A DNA stretch of 20,000 nucleotides. It comes from Penaeus vannamei. Lineage: Eukaryota > Arthropoda > Malacostraca > Decapoda > Penaeidae. This document shows positions 11,076 to 20,000 of this stretch, one piece after another. Position 1 is the stretch's first letter. The number at the start of each line of letters is the position of its first letter. Both the position numbers and the translations under genes were made by a program. Location: positions 1,410,043 through 1,430,042 of the forward strand of contig NC_091590.1 in NCBI RefSeq assembly GCF_042767895.1, written 5' to 3'. The notes beneath the pieces were generated by a model, which saw nothing but the letters and a program-made list of their open reading frames with translations, did no database searches and was not told where the DNA came from.

Positions 11076-12399
11076 CTTTCGTTCTGGAACCAGAAAAAAC
11101 GATGCCAACATGATAGTTCTTTTGCTGCAGTATTTATAAGATTAGGATCCATTATAGGGCCTTTCTTGCTGCTTTGACCTCTCTGTCAGACTCCAGAAGT
11201 GCAGCATGTCTTGAAGCATCTGGTCTCAAGTCAAATATGGAAATTTATAGTTTGCCTTACTAATGTAATCAGCTACAATAGAAGCACATGCCTTAGCCCC
11301 CCCAAAAAAAAGAAAAAAGAAGGAATTAATGTTCCAGTAAATGTAAGTGTGGGCACTGGTCGCAGCAAAAGAGGGCAACAGATAGCAAACAATACGACAG
11401 GCTGTTTGACCAGCAGTGGCCTTGGGAAGCAACAGTTACACTGGTCAGGAAATCAGTCTAAAGCAACAGTTGAAGTCACGGTTTAAATTTTCTGTAATTG
11501 ATGGATGCATTGCTGAGTATGACTTGGTTTAACAAGAACTTTTTTCAGCTTTGTCTTCCTTCGATTTCGATTCAAAACAGTTCCTTGATGAAGAATGATT
11601 AACAATGTTTTCTATTACATCATGCACAGTAAGTGCTGTTGGCTTCCCAGCTACATCTAGCCATCTTTGGTGCTACTGCCGACAATTTTTTTTTTTATTA
11701 ATATTATTCTGATCTATCTGAGAACTACAGAGATGAGCATCTTTGTAACTTGTTAATGGCCACTGAAGAGATTTTAAACAAATGATTGATTTAGATGAAT
11801 TCCATTTGTTACAGTTAGTCATTCCAGTCGTGACAGGTTGTTTGTTTCTAGTTAGTCTTAAACAACCCCCTGTGTGCAAGGAAAGGCCGGGGTTACCATG
11901 TTATCTAAAAAAAATATGATGTTCCACGATAGTGTAGAGTGATTGTTAATCCAATAGGATAGATTTTGTTATTAGTCTTGATTTTTCTTTTTTCGCCCAA
12001 ATTACACCAATATAGCTCAGGGTATACCTTAAAAAAAAAATCTTGAAATAGGTCATTTTCTCAAAATATTGGCAAAGTTGTTCCACTCTTGTTAGTATTT
12101 ATATAATCATTATTCTTTGAAGACAAGAATATTCTTTTACACTTAACTCAATAAAACTTGTACATATTGGTATTATTGTTTTCATTTTTTCTTTTTTTTA
12201 TATAGATAAATATATCAGGGGTCATGGATGCGTGAAAAAGGGATCATGAATGTAAAAGGGCTTGGAAAGGCTTCACTGAACTCAAGATAGGACACCGAAG
12301 TCGCCCACCGACTTACAGAAAATAAGCCTGGCCTCGAGCTACACGGTCTGAGAAGCCATACAATTAAGTAAGCAGACATATATTGCATCCGAATGAGAA

Positions 12400-12402
<3 letters not shown>
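11076..12402. other. Intergenic DNA, no gene supported
   Basis: Mixed-composition sequence with short homopolymers (C7A8 near 11300, A9-A10 near 12031). Open frames on both strands around 11199-11486 and 11673-11879 are less AT-biased than the surroundings and could be decayed coding or transposon sequence, but I recognise no domain. Confidence 0.4.

Positions 12403-12435
<33 letters not shown>
12403..12435. repeat. Poly(A) run of 33
   Basis: Uninterrupted A-run on the plus strand, preceded by about 170 bp of less AT-rich DNA. It could be the tail of a retrotransposed sequence, but I found no polymerase III boxes or target-site duplication. Confidence 0.9.
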
Positions 12436-12437
<2 letters not shown>

Positions 12438-12609
12438 AACGCATTACATTATTCGTCTACATATTACATTCTGAATCTTTATCAGCTATTGTTAAGACGT
12501 CTTTTTTCTGCTTTCTGATATTAGTGACCGTCCTTCAAACGGCAAATCATGTACACGATTTATATTTGTATTCATTTGCATCAGGGAAATACAAGACTAG
12601 AAAAAAAAC

Positions 12610-12624
12610 GGGGGGGGGGGGGGG
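12610..12624. repeat. Poly(G) run of 15
   Basis: Homopolymer directly following A8C. It is a likely replication-slippage and possible G-quadruplex site. The stretch 12436-13012 holds no supportable gene otherwise. Confidence 0.9.
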
Positions 12625-12834
12625 ATGAAGAGAACATTATACACGTTTGTATAATTTTTACATGCACACACATATATACATTTACTAAATGTTTATATAC
12701 AGCATATATAACCAGCCTATCAAGTAGAATTCTGAATCAGTCTAATTTTCTCTCTCTAGAGTGTATAATACTTATTTTCACTTTCTTTATAGTCTTGGTA
12801 GTTAATGTTTTAATTTGTTTATAATGGATTTATG

Positions 12835-12838
<4 letters not shown>

Positions 12839-12894
<56 letters not shown>
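12839..12894. repeat. (TA)n microsatellite
   Basis: About 28 perfect TA units, downstream of the 3' end of the minus-strand Hsp70. Confidence 0.95.
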
Positions 12895-12897
<3 letters not shown>

Positions 12898-12996
12898 GTT
12901 TATCATCTTAAAGATATATATATATTTTACTTCCTTATTGGTTGTAAATGGTCTGCTTGATGGACGAAAGTGCAAGGTGTCACTGATATACAAGGT

Positions 12997-13018
12997 TTTA
13001 TTTTTAATTTGATTTATT
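12997..13018 (-). terminator. Polyadenylation signals of the minus-strand Hsp70
   Basis: On the minus strand AATAAA occurs at 13018-13013 and again at 13002-12997, 170-195 bp past the stop codon. These are the first canonical signals downstream of the gene. The assignment is inferred from distance. Confidence 0.5.
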
Positions 13019-13189
13019 TGATAGAAATCATATTTGAATACTACATATTTACATGATGATGATACATGTGTTTACATACAAAAATAAATCTCTTACAAGA
13101 TTTCAACTAGTGGTGATTTTATACATTTTATGCATGAAAAGTTGAGCATTACGATGAAGTGACTAGATCCTGGAGTGAAAGCTTGACCC

Positions 13190-15115
13190 TTAATCGACCT
13201 CCTCGATGGTGGGTCCTCCGGATGAGTTGCTGCCGTTGAAGGAGGCTTGTCCTGTCGAGGACGAGCCGGCGCCGTGGATCTTGGCGCTCAGAGGACGCCA
13301 GCTGTCCTGCAGCTTCTTCAGCTGCGCCTCGATCTGTTCCTTGTCGGCCAGCTGGTTGTTGTCGAGCCACGTGAGGGTGGAGTCCACCTGGGCGTGAGCA
13401 GCCTCCTTCTCCTCCGCGGTCAGCTTGCTCGACACGCCCTCCTCCTGCAGACTGTTCTTCAGGTTCAGGCACAGCGCCTCCAGGCTGTTCTTGGCGTCGA
13501 TCCGCTGCCGCGTTCGACTGTCGTCCTCGGCGTACTTCTCGGCTTCCTTCACCATGCGCTCGATCTCCTCCTTGCTCAGACGACCCTTGTCGTTGGTGAT
13601 GGTGATCTGGTTGAGCTTCCCCGTCGACTTGTCCTGCGCCGACACGTTGAGGATGCCGTTGGCGTCCACGTCGAAGGTCACCTCGATCTGGGGCACTCCG
13701 CGCGGGGCAGGCGCGATGCCCGACAGCTCGAACTTGCCCAGCAGGTGGTTGTCCGACGTCATGGCGCGCTCGCCCTCGAACACCTGGATCAGCACGCCCG
13801 GCTGGTTGTCCTGGAACGTGGAGAACACCTGCGTCTGCCTGGTGGGGATGGTGGTGTTGCGCGCGATCACCGACGTCATCACGCCGCCCGCCGTCTCGAT
13901 GCCCAGGGACAGCGGCGCCACGTCCAGCAGCAGCAGGTCGTTCAGCTGCTCCGACTGGTCGCCGCGCAGGATGGCGCCCTGCACGGCCGCCCCGTACGCC
14001 ACCGCCTCGTCCGGGTTGATCGACTTGTTGAGCTCCTTCCCGCCGAAGAAGTCCTGCAGCAGCTTCTGCACCTTGGGGATGCGCGTCGACCCGCCCACCA
14101 GCACGATGTCGTCCACGCGGCTCTTGTCCATCTTGGCGTCCCGCAGGGCCTTCTCCACGGGCACCAGCGTGTTGCGGAACAGGTCGGAGCACAGCTCCTC
14201 GAAGCGGGCGCGGCTGATGCTGCTGTAGAAGTCGATGCCCTCGAACAGGGAGTCGATCTCCACGCTGGCCTGAGACGACGACGACAGCGTCCGCTTGGCT
14301 CTCTCGCACGCCGTCCGCAGCCGCCGCAGGGCCCGCTTGTTGCCGCTCACGTCCTTCTTGAACTTCCTGCGGAACTCGGCCACGAAGTGCTCCACCATGC
14401 GGTTGTCGAAGTCCTCGCCGCCCAGGTGCGTGTCGCCCGCCGTCGCCTTCACCTCGAAGATGCCGTCGTCGATGCTCAGCAGCGACACGTCGAACGTGCC
14501 GCCCCCGAGGTCGAAGATGAGCACGTGGCGCTCCCCCTGCCGCCCCGCCGCGCCCTTCTTGTCCAGGCCGTAGGCGATGGCGGCGGCCGTGGGCTCGTTG
14601 ATGATGCGCACCACGTTCAGGCCGGCGATGGTGCCGGCGTCCTTGGTGGCCTGCCGCTGGGAGTCGTTGAAGTAGGCGGGCACGGTGACCACGGCGTCGC
14701 TCACCCTGGCGCCCAGGTACGCCTCCGCCGTCTCCTTCATCTTGGCCAGCACCATGGACGAGATCTCCTCCGGGTTGAACCGCTTCTCCTCGCCCTTGAA
14801 GCTCACGCTGATCTTGGCCTTGCCGCCCTCGCTCACCACGCGGAACGGCCAGTGCTTCAGGTCGCTCTGCACGGCCGCGTCGCCGAACGTGCGTCCGATC
14901 AGCCTCTTGGCGTCGAACACGGTGTTGCTCGGGTTCAGGGCCGCCTGGTTCTTGGCGGCGTCGCCCACCAGGCGCTCCGCGTCCGTGAACGCCACGTACG
15001 AGGGCGTGGTCCTGTTGCCCTGGTCGTTGGCCACGATCTCCACCTTGCCACGCTCGAACACGCCCACGCACGAGTACGTCGTGCCCAGGTCGATGCCGAT
15101 CACGGGACCCGCCAT
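13190..15115 (-). CDS. Hsp70: Cytosolic inducible-type Hsp70, copy 1
   Basis: A single uninterrupted 641-residue ATP-dependent chaperone that refolds stress-damaged proteins with J-domain and nucleotide-exchange partners. Visible features: IDLGTTYS at 8-15, catalytic Lys70 in AKRLIGR, IFDLGGGTFDVSLL at 200-213, IVLVGGSTRIPKVQK at 337-351 (the three family signatures), linker DLLLLDV at 393-399, substrate-binding domain and helical lid ~400-610, a Gly/Ser tail, and GPTIEEVD at 634-641. EEVD binds TPR co-chaperones and marks a cytosolic/nuclear form. No introns, no GGMP repeats and a heat shock element promoter fit the inducible class. The start is the ATG at 15115-15113: the frame stays open a few codons upstream but contains only GTG, and this is the first ATG after the TATA box. 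The codons are far more GC-rich than the surroundings. It differs from copy 2 at residues 246 (Ala here, Gly there), 562 (Ser/Ala) and 570 (Lys/Arg). Confidence 0.97.
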   Translation of the reverse strand: MAGPVIGIDLGTTYSCVGVFERGKVEIVANDQGNRTTPSYVAFTDAERLVGDAAKNQAALNPSNTVFDAKRLIGRTFGDAAVQSDLKHWPFRVVSEGGKAKISVSFKGEEKRFNPEEISSMVLAKMKETAEAYLGARVSDAVVTVPAYFNDSQRQATKDAGTIAGLNVVRIINEPTAAAIAYGLDKKGAAGRQGERHVLIFDLGGGTFDVSLLSIDDGIFEVKATAGDTHLGGEDFDNRMVEHFVAEFRRKFKKDVSGNKRALRRLRTACERAKRTLSSSSQASVEIDSLFEGIDFYSSISRARFEELCSDLFRNTLVPVEKALRDAKMDKSRVDDIVLVGGSTRIPKVQKLLQDFFGGKELNKSINPDEAVAYGAAVQGAILRGDQSEQLNDLLLLDVAPLSLGIETAGGVMTSVIARNTTIPTRQTQVFSTFQDNQPGVLIQVFEGERAMTSDNHLLGKFELSGIAPAPRGVPQIEVTFDVDANGILNVSAQDKSTGKLNQITITNDKGRLSKEEIERMVKEAEKYAEDDSRTRQRIDAKNSLEALCLNLKNSLQEEGVSSKLTAEEKEAAHAQVDSTLTWLDNNQLADKEQIEAQLKKLQDSWRPLSAKIHGAGSSSTGQASFNGSNSSGGPTIEEVD

Positions 15116-15432
15116 CTTCTGGTCTTCTGATAAAGGCACTTGGATTTAGATTGAAATAACCTGATGCCGGTCGCTTCTCTTGTGTGTAAATAGATTGTAA
15201 TCAATCCACTGCTTCCTGTCTTGCGCGCTGTCAAACTCTTCTTCAGGTCAAAGTCTTCTTTAGGTCTCTTCTTGTAAATTTAATACTGCTATTATTTCCG
15301 TGACACTGGCTCTTTGCACGGTAGTAAATCTCTCCTTAGAAATGATTCTCTTGCTCTCTTCTCTGAGCAACTCTTCTTGCTTTCGTGTTCCGTTGCGAGC
15401 GTGATTCTGCCGCGAGTGTGTTCCCGCCGCGC

Positions 15433-15438
15433 TATATA
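15433..15438 (-). promoter_or_regulatory. TATA box of Hsp70 copy 1
   Basis: Minus-strand CATATATAGCGCGGCGGG has a TATATA core about 320 bp upstream of the ATG and 14 bp from the proximal heat shock element. The same sequence and spacing are conserved in copy 2. The leader between it and the start codon contains no ATG. Confidence 0.85.
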
Positions 15439-15451
15439 TGCGAGCGAACAA

Positions 15452-15486
15452 TTCCGGGAACATCGGGGAATGATCGAGAACGTTCT
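15452..15486 (-). promoter_or_regulatory. Proximal heat shock element of Hsp70 copy 1 (degenerate)
   Basis: Seven in-register pentamers on the minus strand read AGAAC, GTTCT, CGATC, ATTCC, CCGAT, GTTCC, CGGAA. Four are perfect nGAAn/nTTCn units. The third (GAT for GAA) and seventh are changed relative to copy 2, and the fifth is non-matching in both. This is the binding site for heat shock factor trimers; two adjacent perfect pairs plus TTCC units should still bind, possibly more weakly. Confidence 0.82.
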
Positions 15487-15530
15487 CGCGCGCTCTCAGA
15501 GAAAACGTTTCCGCTTAAGGGGTGACTAAA

Positions 15531-16106
15531 TGATATTAGCATATGATGTAATTTATTTACATGGTTTCCGGTTGTGTTTTATAAGAATGGAATTTTAACC
15601 TATGAGTAAATAGTGATATGATTAGTGAGGAAAATTGCCTTGGGTAAATTATTGTCATAATATACTCCGTAAAAAACGTCTTAAATTGACAATATTTCAT
15701 GAACCCGAATAATGTTCAAGAAAGTTCCAGATTTACAGGGCAAAGAGGCAGGAAGTGAACTAATTTGTCAAAGGAAGGAATCTTTGTTATACTCCCTATT
15801 GCATACACTGCATAGCAAGAAACCTTTCCCAATCAATTGCAGTTTGTGCTGCAACACGATATTTGTGTTTGTTTTGTTTGTGTTATTTATCTATCATATT
15901 TTCTTGATTACATTATATTTTGCTGATGGTAATGTTTAATATTAGTATTATGATTATTTTTTCTTATTTTGTTTCATTCATACTATACATAATTTTATTT
16001 CATTATGATTACATTGCATTATACTGAATCATCTTTACATCTCATGCTAGAAAAAAAAGAAAAACGTATCCACTCTGTTTCAAATATATGTGACCAGTCA
16101 TGCATG

Positions 16107-16108
<2 letters not shown>
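15531..16108. other. AT-rich part of the Hsp70 intergenic spacer
   Basis: Single-copy AT-rich DNA between copy 1's promoter and the dinucleotide repeats. Apart from the distal heat shock element I see no gene; the open frame at 15712-15939 has no recognisable motif. Confidence 0.5.
15714..15728 (-). promoter_or_regulatory. Distal three-unit heat shock element, copy 1 side
   Basis: Plus-strand pentamers GTTCA, AGAAA and GTTCC form a perfect three-unit nTTCnnGAAnnTTCn site, 276 bp upstream of the copy 1 TATA box. The surrounding sequence is not homologous to the other promoter. Function is inferred from the motif only. Confidence 0.5.
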
Positions 16109-16908
<800 letters not shown>

Positions 16909-17427
16909 TATATCCACAATTTTCTATATGCAATATCAACAACATTCATTCTGAATCACCCATGTTGTCTAGAATCGTCTCGGAGTGGATGTCAACGAAG
17001 AGTTGAGAAAAAAAATACTTTAACATGATATGTGTAAGAATATTTTTGAAGTTAAGATACTTGATTATTTTCTAAAAATGATATTAATATTAACAATAAG
17101 AAAAAAAATGATTTGTTATATAATGTATTGATATTATTGCAATATTGTAATGACAACCATGGCCTGTTTTAATGCCTCGTATATAAAGCATATAATGACA
17201 TTTCACAACATTGCTCGAGTTTTTCGTCGTTGTTCCTAGAACCTTCTGGGTCTACTTAATCATACTTTCGATATTTTTCTTCACTTGCCATTTTCTTGGA
17301 GGAATTAAGTCTTATGAAATAGCTAAGGACATCGGTAGTTGATTTAATACACTCAATAATACATTCTGGATCACGCACTTTATAAATAATTAAAATATTA
17401 TACAAAATAAGGTGTTTTTTTAGTTTT
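16909..17427. other. AT-rich spacer upstream of Hsp70 copy 2
   Basis: About 500 bp of AT-rich single-copy DNA with no gene. A two-unit heat shock element at 17238-17247 is its only visible regulatory motif. Confidence 0.5.
17238..17247 (+). promoter_or_regulatory. Possible distal two-unit heat shock element, copy 2 side
   Basis: AGAAC CTTCT is a perfect nGAAnnTTCn pair, 269 bp upstream of the copy 2 TATA box, close to the 276-bp distance of the distal element on the other side. A two-unit match alone can be chance. Confidence 0.35.
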
Positions 17428-17467
17428 GTCACCCCTTCGTTCGCCGCGTTTTCTCTGAGAGCGAGCG

Positions 17468-17502
17468 AGAACGTTCTCGAACGTTCGCTGATGTTCCCGA
17501 AA
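17468..17502 (+). promoter_or_regulatory. Proximal heat shock element of Hsp70 copy 2
   Basis: Seven in-register pentamers: AGAAC, GTTCT, CGAAC, GTTCG, CTGAT, GTTCC, CGAAA. Six match nGAAn/nTTCn in strict alternation, the first four contiguous and perfect; only the fifth fails. This is a strong site for heat shock factor trimers, ending 14 bp before the TATA box. Confidence 0.92.
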
Positions 17503-17515
17503 TGATTCGTTCGCA

Positions 17516-17521
17516 TATATA
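17516..17521 (+). promoter_or_regulatory. TATA box of Hsp70 copy 2
   Basis: CATATATAGCGCGGCGGG context, identical to copy 1. Transcription probably starts about 30 bp downstream, giving a leader of roughly 340 bases that is purine-rich and contains no ATG before the Hsp70 start. Confidence 0.87.
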
Positions 17522-17883
17522 GCGCGGCGGGAACACACTCGCGGCAGAATCACGCTTGCGACCAGACACGAAGCTGAGAAAGTTCGCAACGATATAAGTG
17601 AGAGGATTCTTGGAACGAGGAAGAAGAGTTGCTCAGAGAAGAGTGCCAGAGAATCATTTATAAGGAGAGATTTACTGACGTGCAAACAGCCAGTGTCACG
17701 GAAATAATAACAGTATTAAATTTACAAGAAGAGACCTAAAGAAGACTTTGACCTGAAGAAGAGTTTGACAGCGCGCAAGACAGGAAGCAGTGGATTGATT
17801 ACAAACTATTTACGCCTAAGGGAAGCGACCAGCATCAGGTCATTTCAATCTAAATCCAAGTGCCTTTATCAGAAGACCAGAAG

Positions 17884-19809
17884 ATGGCGGGTCCCGTGAT
17901 CGGCATCGACCTGGGCACGACGTACTCGTGCGTGGGCGTGTTCGAGCGTGGCAAGGTGGAGATCGTGGCCAACGACCAGGGCAACAGGACCACGCCCTCG
18001 TACGTGGCGTTCACGGACGCGGAGCGCCTGGTGGGCGACGCCGCCAAGAACCAGGCGGCCCTGAACCCGAGCAACACCGTGTTCGACGCCAAGAGGCTGA
18101 TCGGACGCACGTTCGGCGACGCGGCCGTGCAGAGCGACCTGAAGCACTGGCCGTTCCGCGTGGTGAGCGAGGGCGGCAAGGCCAAGATCAGCGTGAGCTT
18201 CAAGGGCGAGGAGAAGCGGTTCAACCCGGAGGAGATCTCGTCCATGGTGCTGGCCAAGATGAAGGAGACGGCGGAGGCGTACCTGGGCGCCAGGGTGAGC
18301 GACGCCGTGGTCACCGTGCCCGCCTACTTCAACGACTCCCAGCGGCAGGCCACCAAGGACGCCGGCACCATCGCCGGCCTGAACGTGGTGCGCATCATCA
18401 ACGAGCCCACGGCCGCCGCCATCGCCTACGGCCTGGACAAGAAGGGCGCGGCGGGGCGGCAGGGGGAGCGCCACGTGCTCATCTTCGACCTCGGGGGCGG
18501 CACGTTCGACGTGTCGCTGCTGAGCATCGACGACGGCATCTTCGAGGTGAAGGCGACGGCGGGCGACACGCACCTGGGCGGCGAGGACTTCGACAACCGC
18601 ATGGTGGAGCACTTCGTGGGCGAGTTCCGCAGGAAGTTCAAGAAGGACGTGAGCGGCAACAAGCGGGCCCTGCGGCGGCTGCGGACGGCGTGCGAGAGAG
18701 CCAAGCGGACGCTGTCGTCGTCGTCTCAGGCCAGCGTGGAGATCGACTCCCTGTTCGAGGGCATCGACTTCTACAGCAGCATCAGCCGCGCCCGCTTCGA
18801 AGAGCTGTGCTCCGACCTGTTCCGCAACACGCTGGTGCCCGTGGAGAAGGCCCTGCGGGACGCCAAGATGGACAAGAGCCGCGTGGACGACATCGTGCTG
18901 GTGGGCGGGTCGACGCGCATCCCCAAGGTGCAGAAGCTGCTGCAGGACTTCTTCGGCGGGAAGGAGCTCAACAAGTCGATCAACCCGGACGAGGCGGTGG
19001 CGTACGGGGCGGCCGTGCAGGGCGCCATCCTGCGCGGCGACCAGTCGGAGCAGCTGAACGACCTGCTGCTGCTGGACGTGGCGCCGCTGTCCCTGGGCAT
19101 CGAGACGGCGGGCGGCGTGATGACGTCGGTGATCGCGCGCAACACCACCATCCCCACCAGGCAGACGCAGGTGTTCTCCACGTTCCAGGACAACCAGCCG
19201 GGCGTGCTGATCCAGGTGTTCGAGGGCGAGCGCGCCATGACGTCGGACAACCACTTGCTGGGCAAGTTTGAGCTGTCGGGCATCGCGCCTGCCCCGCGCG
19301 GAGTGCCCCAGATCGAGGTGACCTTCGACGTGGACGCCAACGGCATCCTCAACGTGTCGGCGCAGGACAAGTCGACGGGGAAGCTCAACCAGATCACCAT
19401 CACCAACGACAAGGGTCGCCTGAGCAAGGAGGAGATCGAGCGCATGGTGAAGGAAGCCGAGAAGTACGCCGAGGACGACAGTCGAACGCGGCAGCGGATC
19501 GACGCCAAGAACAGCCTGGAGGCGCTGTGTCTGAACCTGAAGAACAGTCTGCAGGAGGAGGGCGTGGCGAGCAAGCTGACTGCGGAGGAGAGGGAGGCAG
19601 CTCACGCCCAGGTGGACTCCACCCTCACGTGGCTCGACAACAACCAGCTGGCCGACAAGGAACAGATCGAGGCGCAGCTGAAGAAGCTGCAGGACAGCTG
19701 GCGTCCTCTGAGCGCCAAGATCCACGGCGCCGGTTCGTCCTCGACAGGACAGGCCTCCTTCAACGGCAGCAACTCATCCGGAGGACCCACCATCGAGGAG
19801 GTCGATTAA
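17884..19809 (+). CDS. Hsp70: Cytosolic inducible-type Hsp70, copy 2
   Basis: Intronless 641-residue Hsp70 with the same domain order as copy 1: nucleotide-binding domain ~1-385 holding the three family signatures (starting at residues 8, 200 and 337), linker DLLLLDV 393-399, substrate-binding domain and lid, and the terminal TPR-binding EEVD. It differs from copy 1 only at Gly246, Ala562 and Arg570. By eye I noticed about ten nucleotide differences in 1,926 bp, most of them past 19250. The start is the ATG at 17884 (A at -3, G at +4); the frame extends 11 sense codons upstream to a stop at 17851, but the only start-like codon there is GTG (17860). It is very GC-rich against AT-rich flanks. 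Transcription diverges from copy 1 (ATG to ATG 2,769 bp). It has the stronger heat shock element, so it may be the more inducible copy (inference). Confidence 0.97.
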   Translation: MAGPVIGIDLGTTYSCVGVFERGKVEIVANDQGNRTTPSYVAFTDAERLVGDAAKNQAALNPSNTVFDAKRLIGRTFGDAAVQSDLKHWPFRVVSEGGKAKISVSFKGEEKRFNPEEISSMVLAKMKETAEAYLGARVSDAVVTVPAYFNDSQRQATKDAGTIAGLNVVRIINEPTAAAIAYGLDKKGAAGRQGERHVLIFDLGGGTFDVSLLSIDDGIFEVKATAGDTHLGGEDFDNRMVEHFVGEFRRKFKKDVSGNKRALRRLRTACERAKRTLSSSSQASVEIDSLFEGIDFYSSISRARFEELCSDLFRNTLVPVEKALRDAKMDKSRVDDIVLVGGSTRIPKVQKLLQDFFGGKELNKSINPDEAVAYGAAVQGAILRGDQSEQLNDLLLLDVAPLSLGIETAGGVMTSVIARNTTIPTRQTQVFSTFQDNQPGVLIQVFEGERAMTSDNHLLGKFELSGIAPAPRGVPQIEVTFDVDANGILNVSAQDKSTGKLNQITITNDKGRLSKEEIERMVKEAEKYAEDDSRTRQRIDAKNSLEALCLNLKNSLQEEGVASKLTAEEREAAHAQVDSTLTWLDNNQLADKEQIEAQLKKLQDSWRPLSAKIHGAGSSSTGQASFNGSNSSGGPTIEEVD

Positions 19810-19938
19810 GGGTCAAGCTTTCACTCCAGGATCTAGTCACTTCATCGCCATGCTCACCTTTTCATACAGATATTGTATGAAATCTCTAGTTTGTAAATCT
19901 ATGAAAGAAATGTTTATTTTTGTATGTGTGTAAACGTA
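19810..19938 (+). other. 3' UTR of Hsp70 copy 2
   Basis: The first ~50 bp match the copy 1 3' UTR closely, then only patches align. No AATAAA lies before the window ends, so the polyadenylation site is probably beyond 20000. Confidence 0.6.
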
Positions 19939-19965
19939 GGACCCACCATTGAAGAAGCTGATTAA
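19939..19965 (+). pseudogene. Stray Hsp70 C-terminal fragment (GPTIEEAD-stop)
   Basis: Nine codons read G-P-T-I-E-E-A-D-stop, a near copy of the GPTIEEVD-stop that ends the Hsp70 gene 130 bp upstream, with Val changed to Ala and different synonymous codons (ATT GAA GAA GCT versus ATC GAG GAG GTC). The AG at 19937-19938 just before it could pass for a splice acceptor. The left arm has no counterpart. It is either a remnant of another Hsp70 gene's last codons or, less likely, an alternative terminal exon. Confidence 0.65.
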
Positions 19966-20000
19966 TGTGGGTCTTTTATTTTCTGTGATATGCATTGTAC

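Larger units (their letters stand above)
13070..15530 (-). repeat. Left arm of the large inverted repeat carrying Hsp70
   Basis: This arm matches 17428-19935 in inverted orientation. It covers 3' UTR remnants, the whole coding region, 5' UTR, TATA box and heat shock elements, and stops at a shared GTCACCCCTT (minus-strand reading) near 15530. Coding regions are almost identical. The UTRs and promoter show substitutions and gaps, and similarity fades in the 3' UTR past about 13120. Confidence 0.9.
17428..19935 (+). repeat. Right arm of the large inverted repeat carrying Hsp70
   Basis: The mirror of 13070-15530. Homology begins at GTCACCCCTT near 17428, runs through promoter, leader and coding region, and fades in the 3' UTR at about TTATTTTTGTATGT (19914-19927). 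A ~45-bp block in the leader (about 17574-17618) is absent from the left arm. Confidence 0.9.

Noticed and set aside
12013..12030. TAGCTCAGGGT, resembling a tRNA or SINE A-box
   Set aside because: No B-box (GGTTCGAATCC-like) at the right distance and no cloverleaf pairing around it.
13247..15130. Long open frames antisense to and out of frame with Hsp70 (620-640 codons), also at 17869-19725
   Set aside because: They arise because the Hsp70 genes have extreme GC content at third positions, which removes stop codons in other frames. The products are Arg/Gly/His-rich with no domain, while the sense frame is an unmistakable full-length Hsp70.
17860..17883. Eight-codon N-terminal extension of Hsp70 starting at position 17860 (and 15139 in copy 1)
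   Set aside because: The codon is GTG, not ATG. The next ATG at 17884 is the family-typical start with good context and the first ATG after the TATA box.

Overview
The window is eukaryotic nuclear DNA, most likely from an arthropod and probably a decapod crustacean of the penaeid shrimp type. The basis is a spliced small heat shock gene, metazoan-style intronless Hsp70 genes ending in GPTIEEVD, AT-rich gene-poor flanks, and very heavy simple-repeat content ((CATC)n, (GA)n, (CTC)n, (TA)n, (CA)n). The species assignment is inference; no ribosomal or mitochondrial marker is present.

Layout. 1-1718: two CATC/CACC-type repeat blocks separated by AT-rich DNA with a ~105-bp tandem duplication, then ~380 bp of (GA)n. 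1719-4689: largely unannotatable AT-rich DNA with a 43-bp tandem duplication (2773-2859), a ~105-bp foldback hairpin (3017-3121) and a T/C-rich tract. 4690-4857: a TA-flanked palindromic MITE-like element. 5118-7668: a three-exon gene for a 196-residue small heat shock protein (alpha-crystallin domain) with an arginine-rich, mitochondrial-type N-terminus. Its first intron carries a ~1-kb polypyrimidine tract with no AG dinucleotide. 7669-13012: AT-rich DNA with homopolymers and microsatellites and no gene I can support.

13190-15115 (minus) and 17884-19809 (plus): two nearly identical, intronless, GC-rich genes for a 641-residue cytosolic, stress-inducible-type Hsp70. They are arranged head to head as arms of a large inverted repeat (about 13070-15530 and 17428-19935). 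Each has a TATA box and a multi-pentamer heat shock element at matching distance. The ~1.9-kb spacer holds ~800 bp of alternating purine-pyrimidine repeats ((TA)n, (CA)n, (CG)n).

Function. All three genes belong to the protein-quality-control response. Small heat shock proteins hold unfolding clients and Hsp70 refolds them, although this small heat shock protein looks mitochondrial while the Hsp70s are cytosolic/nuclear. Only the Hsp70 pair has clear heat shock elements. I found no new system. The best second-look items are a stray second copy of the Hsp70 C-terminus (GPTIEEAD-stop) 130 bp past the plus-strand gene, unequal decay of heat shock elements between the two Hsp70 promoters, the MITE-like element upstream of the small heat shock gene, and the AG-free intron.
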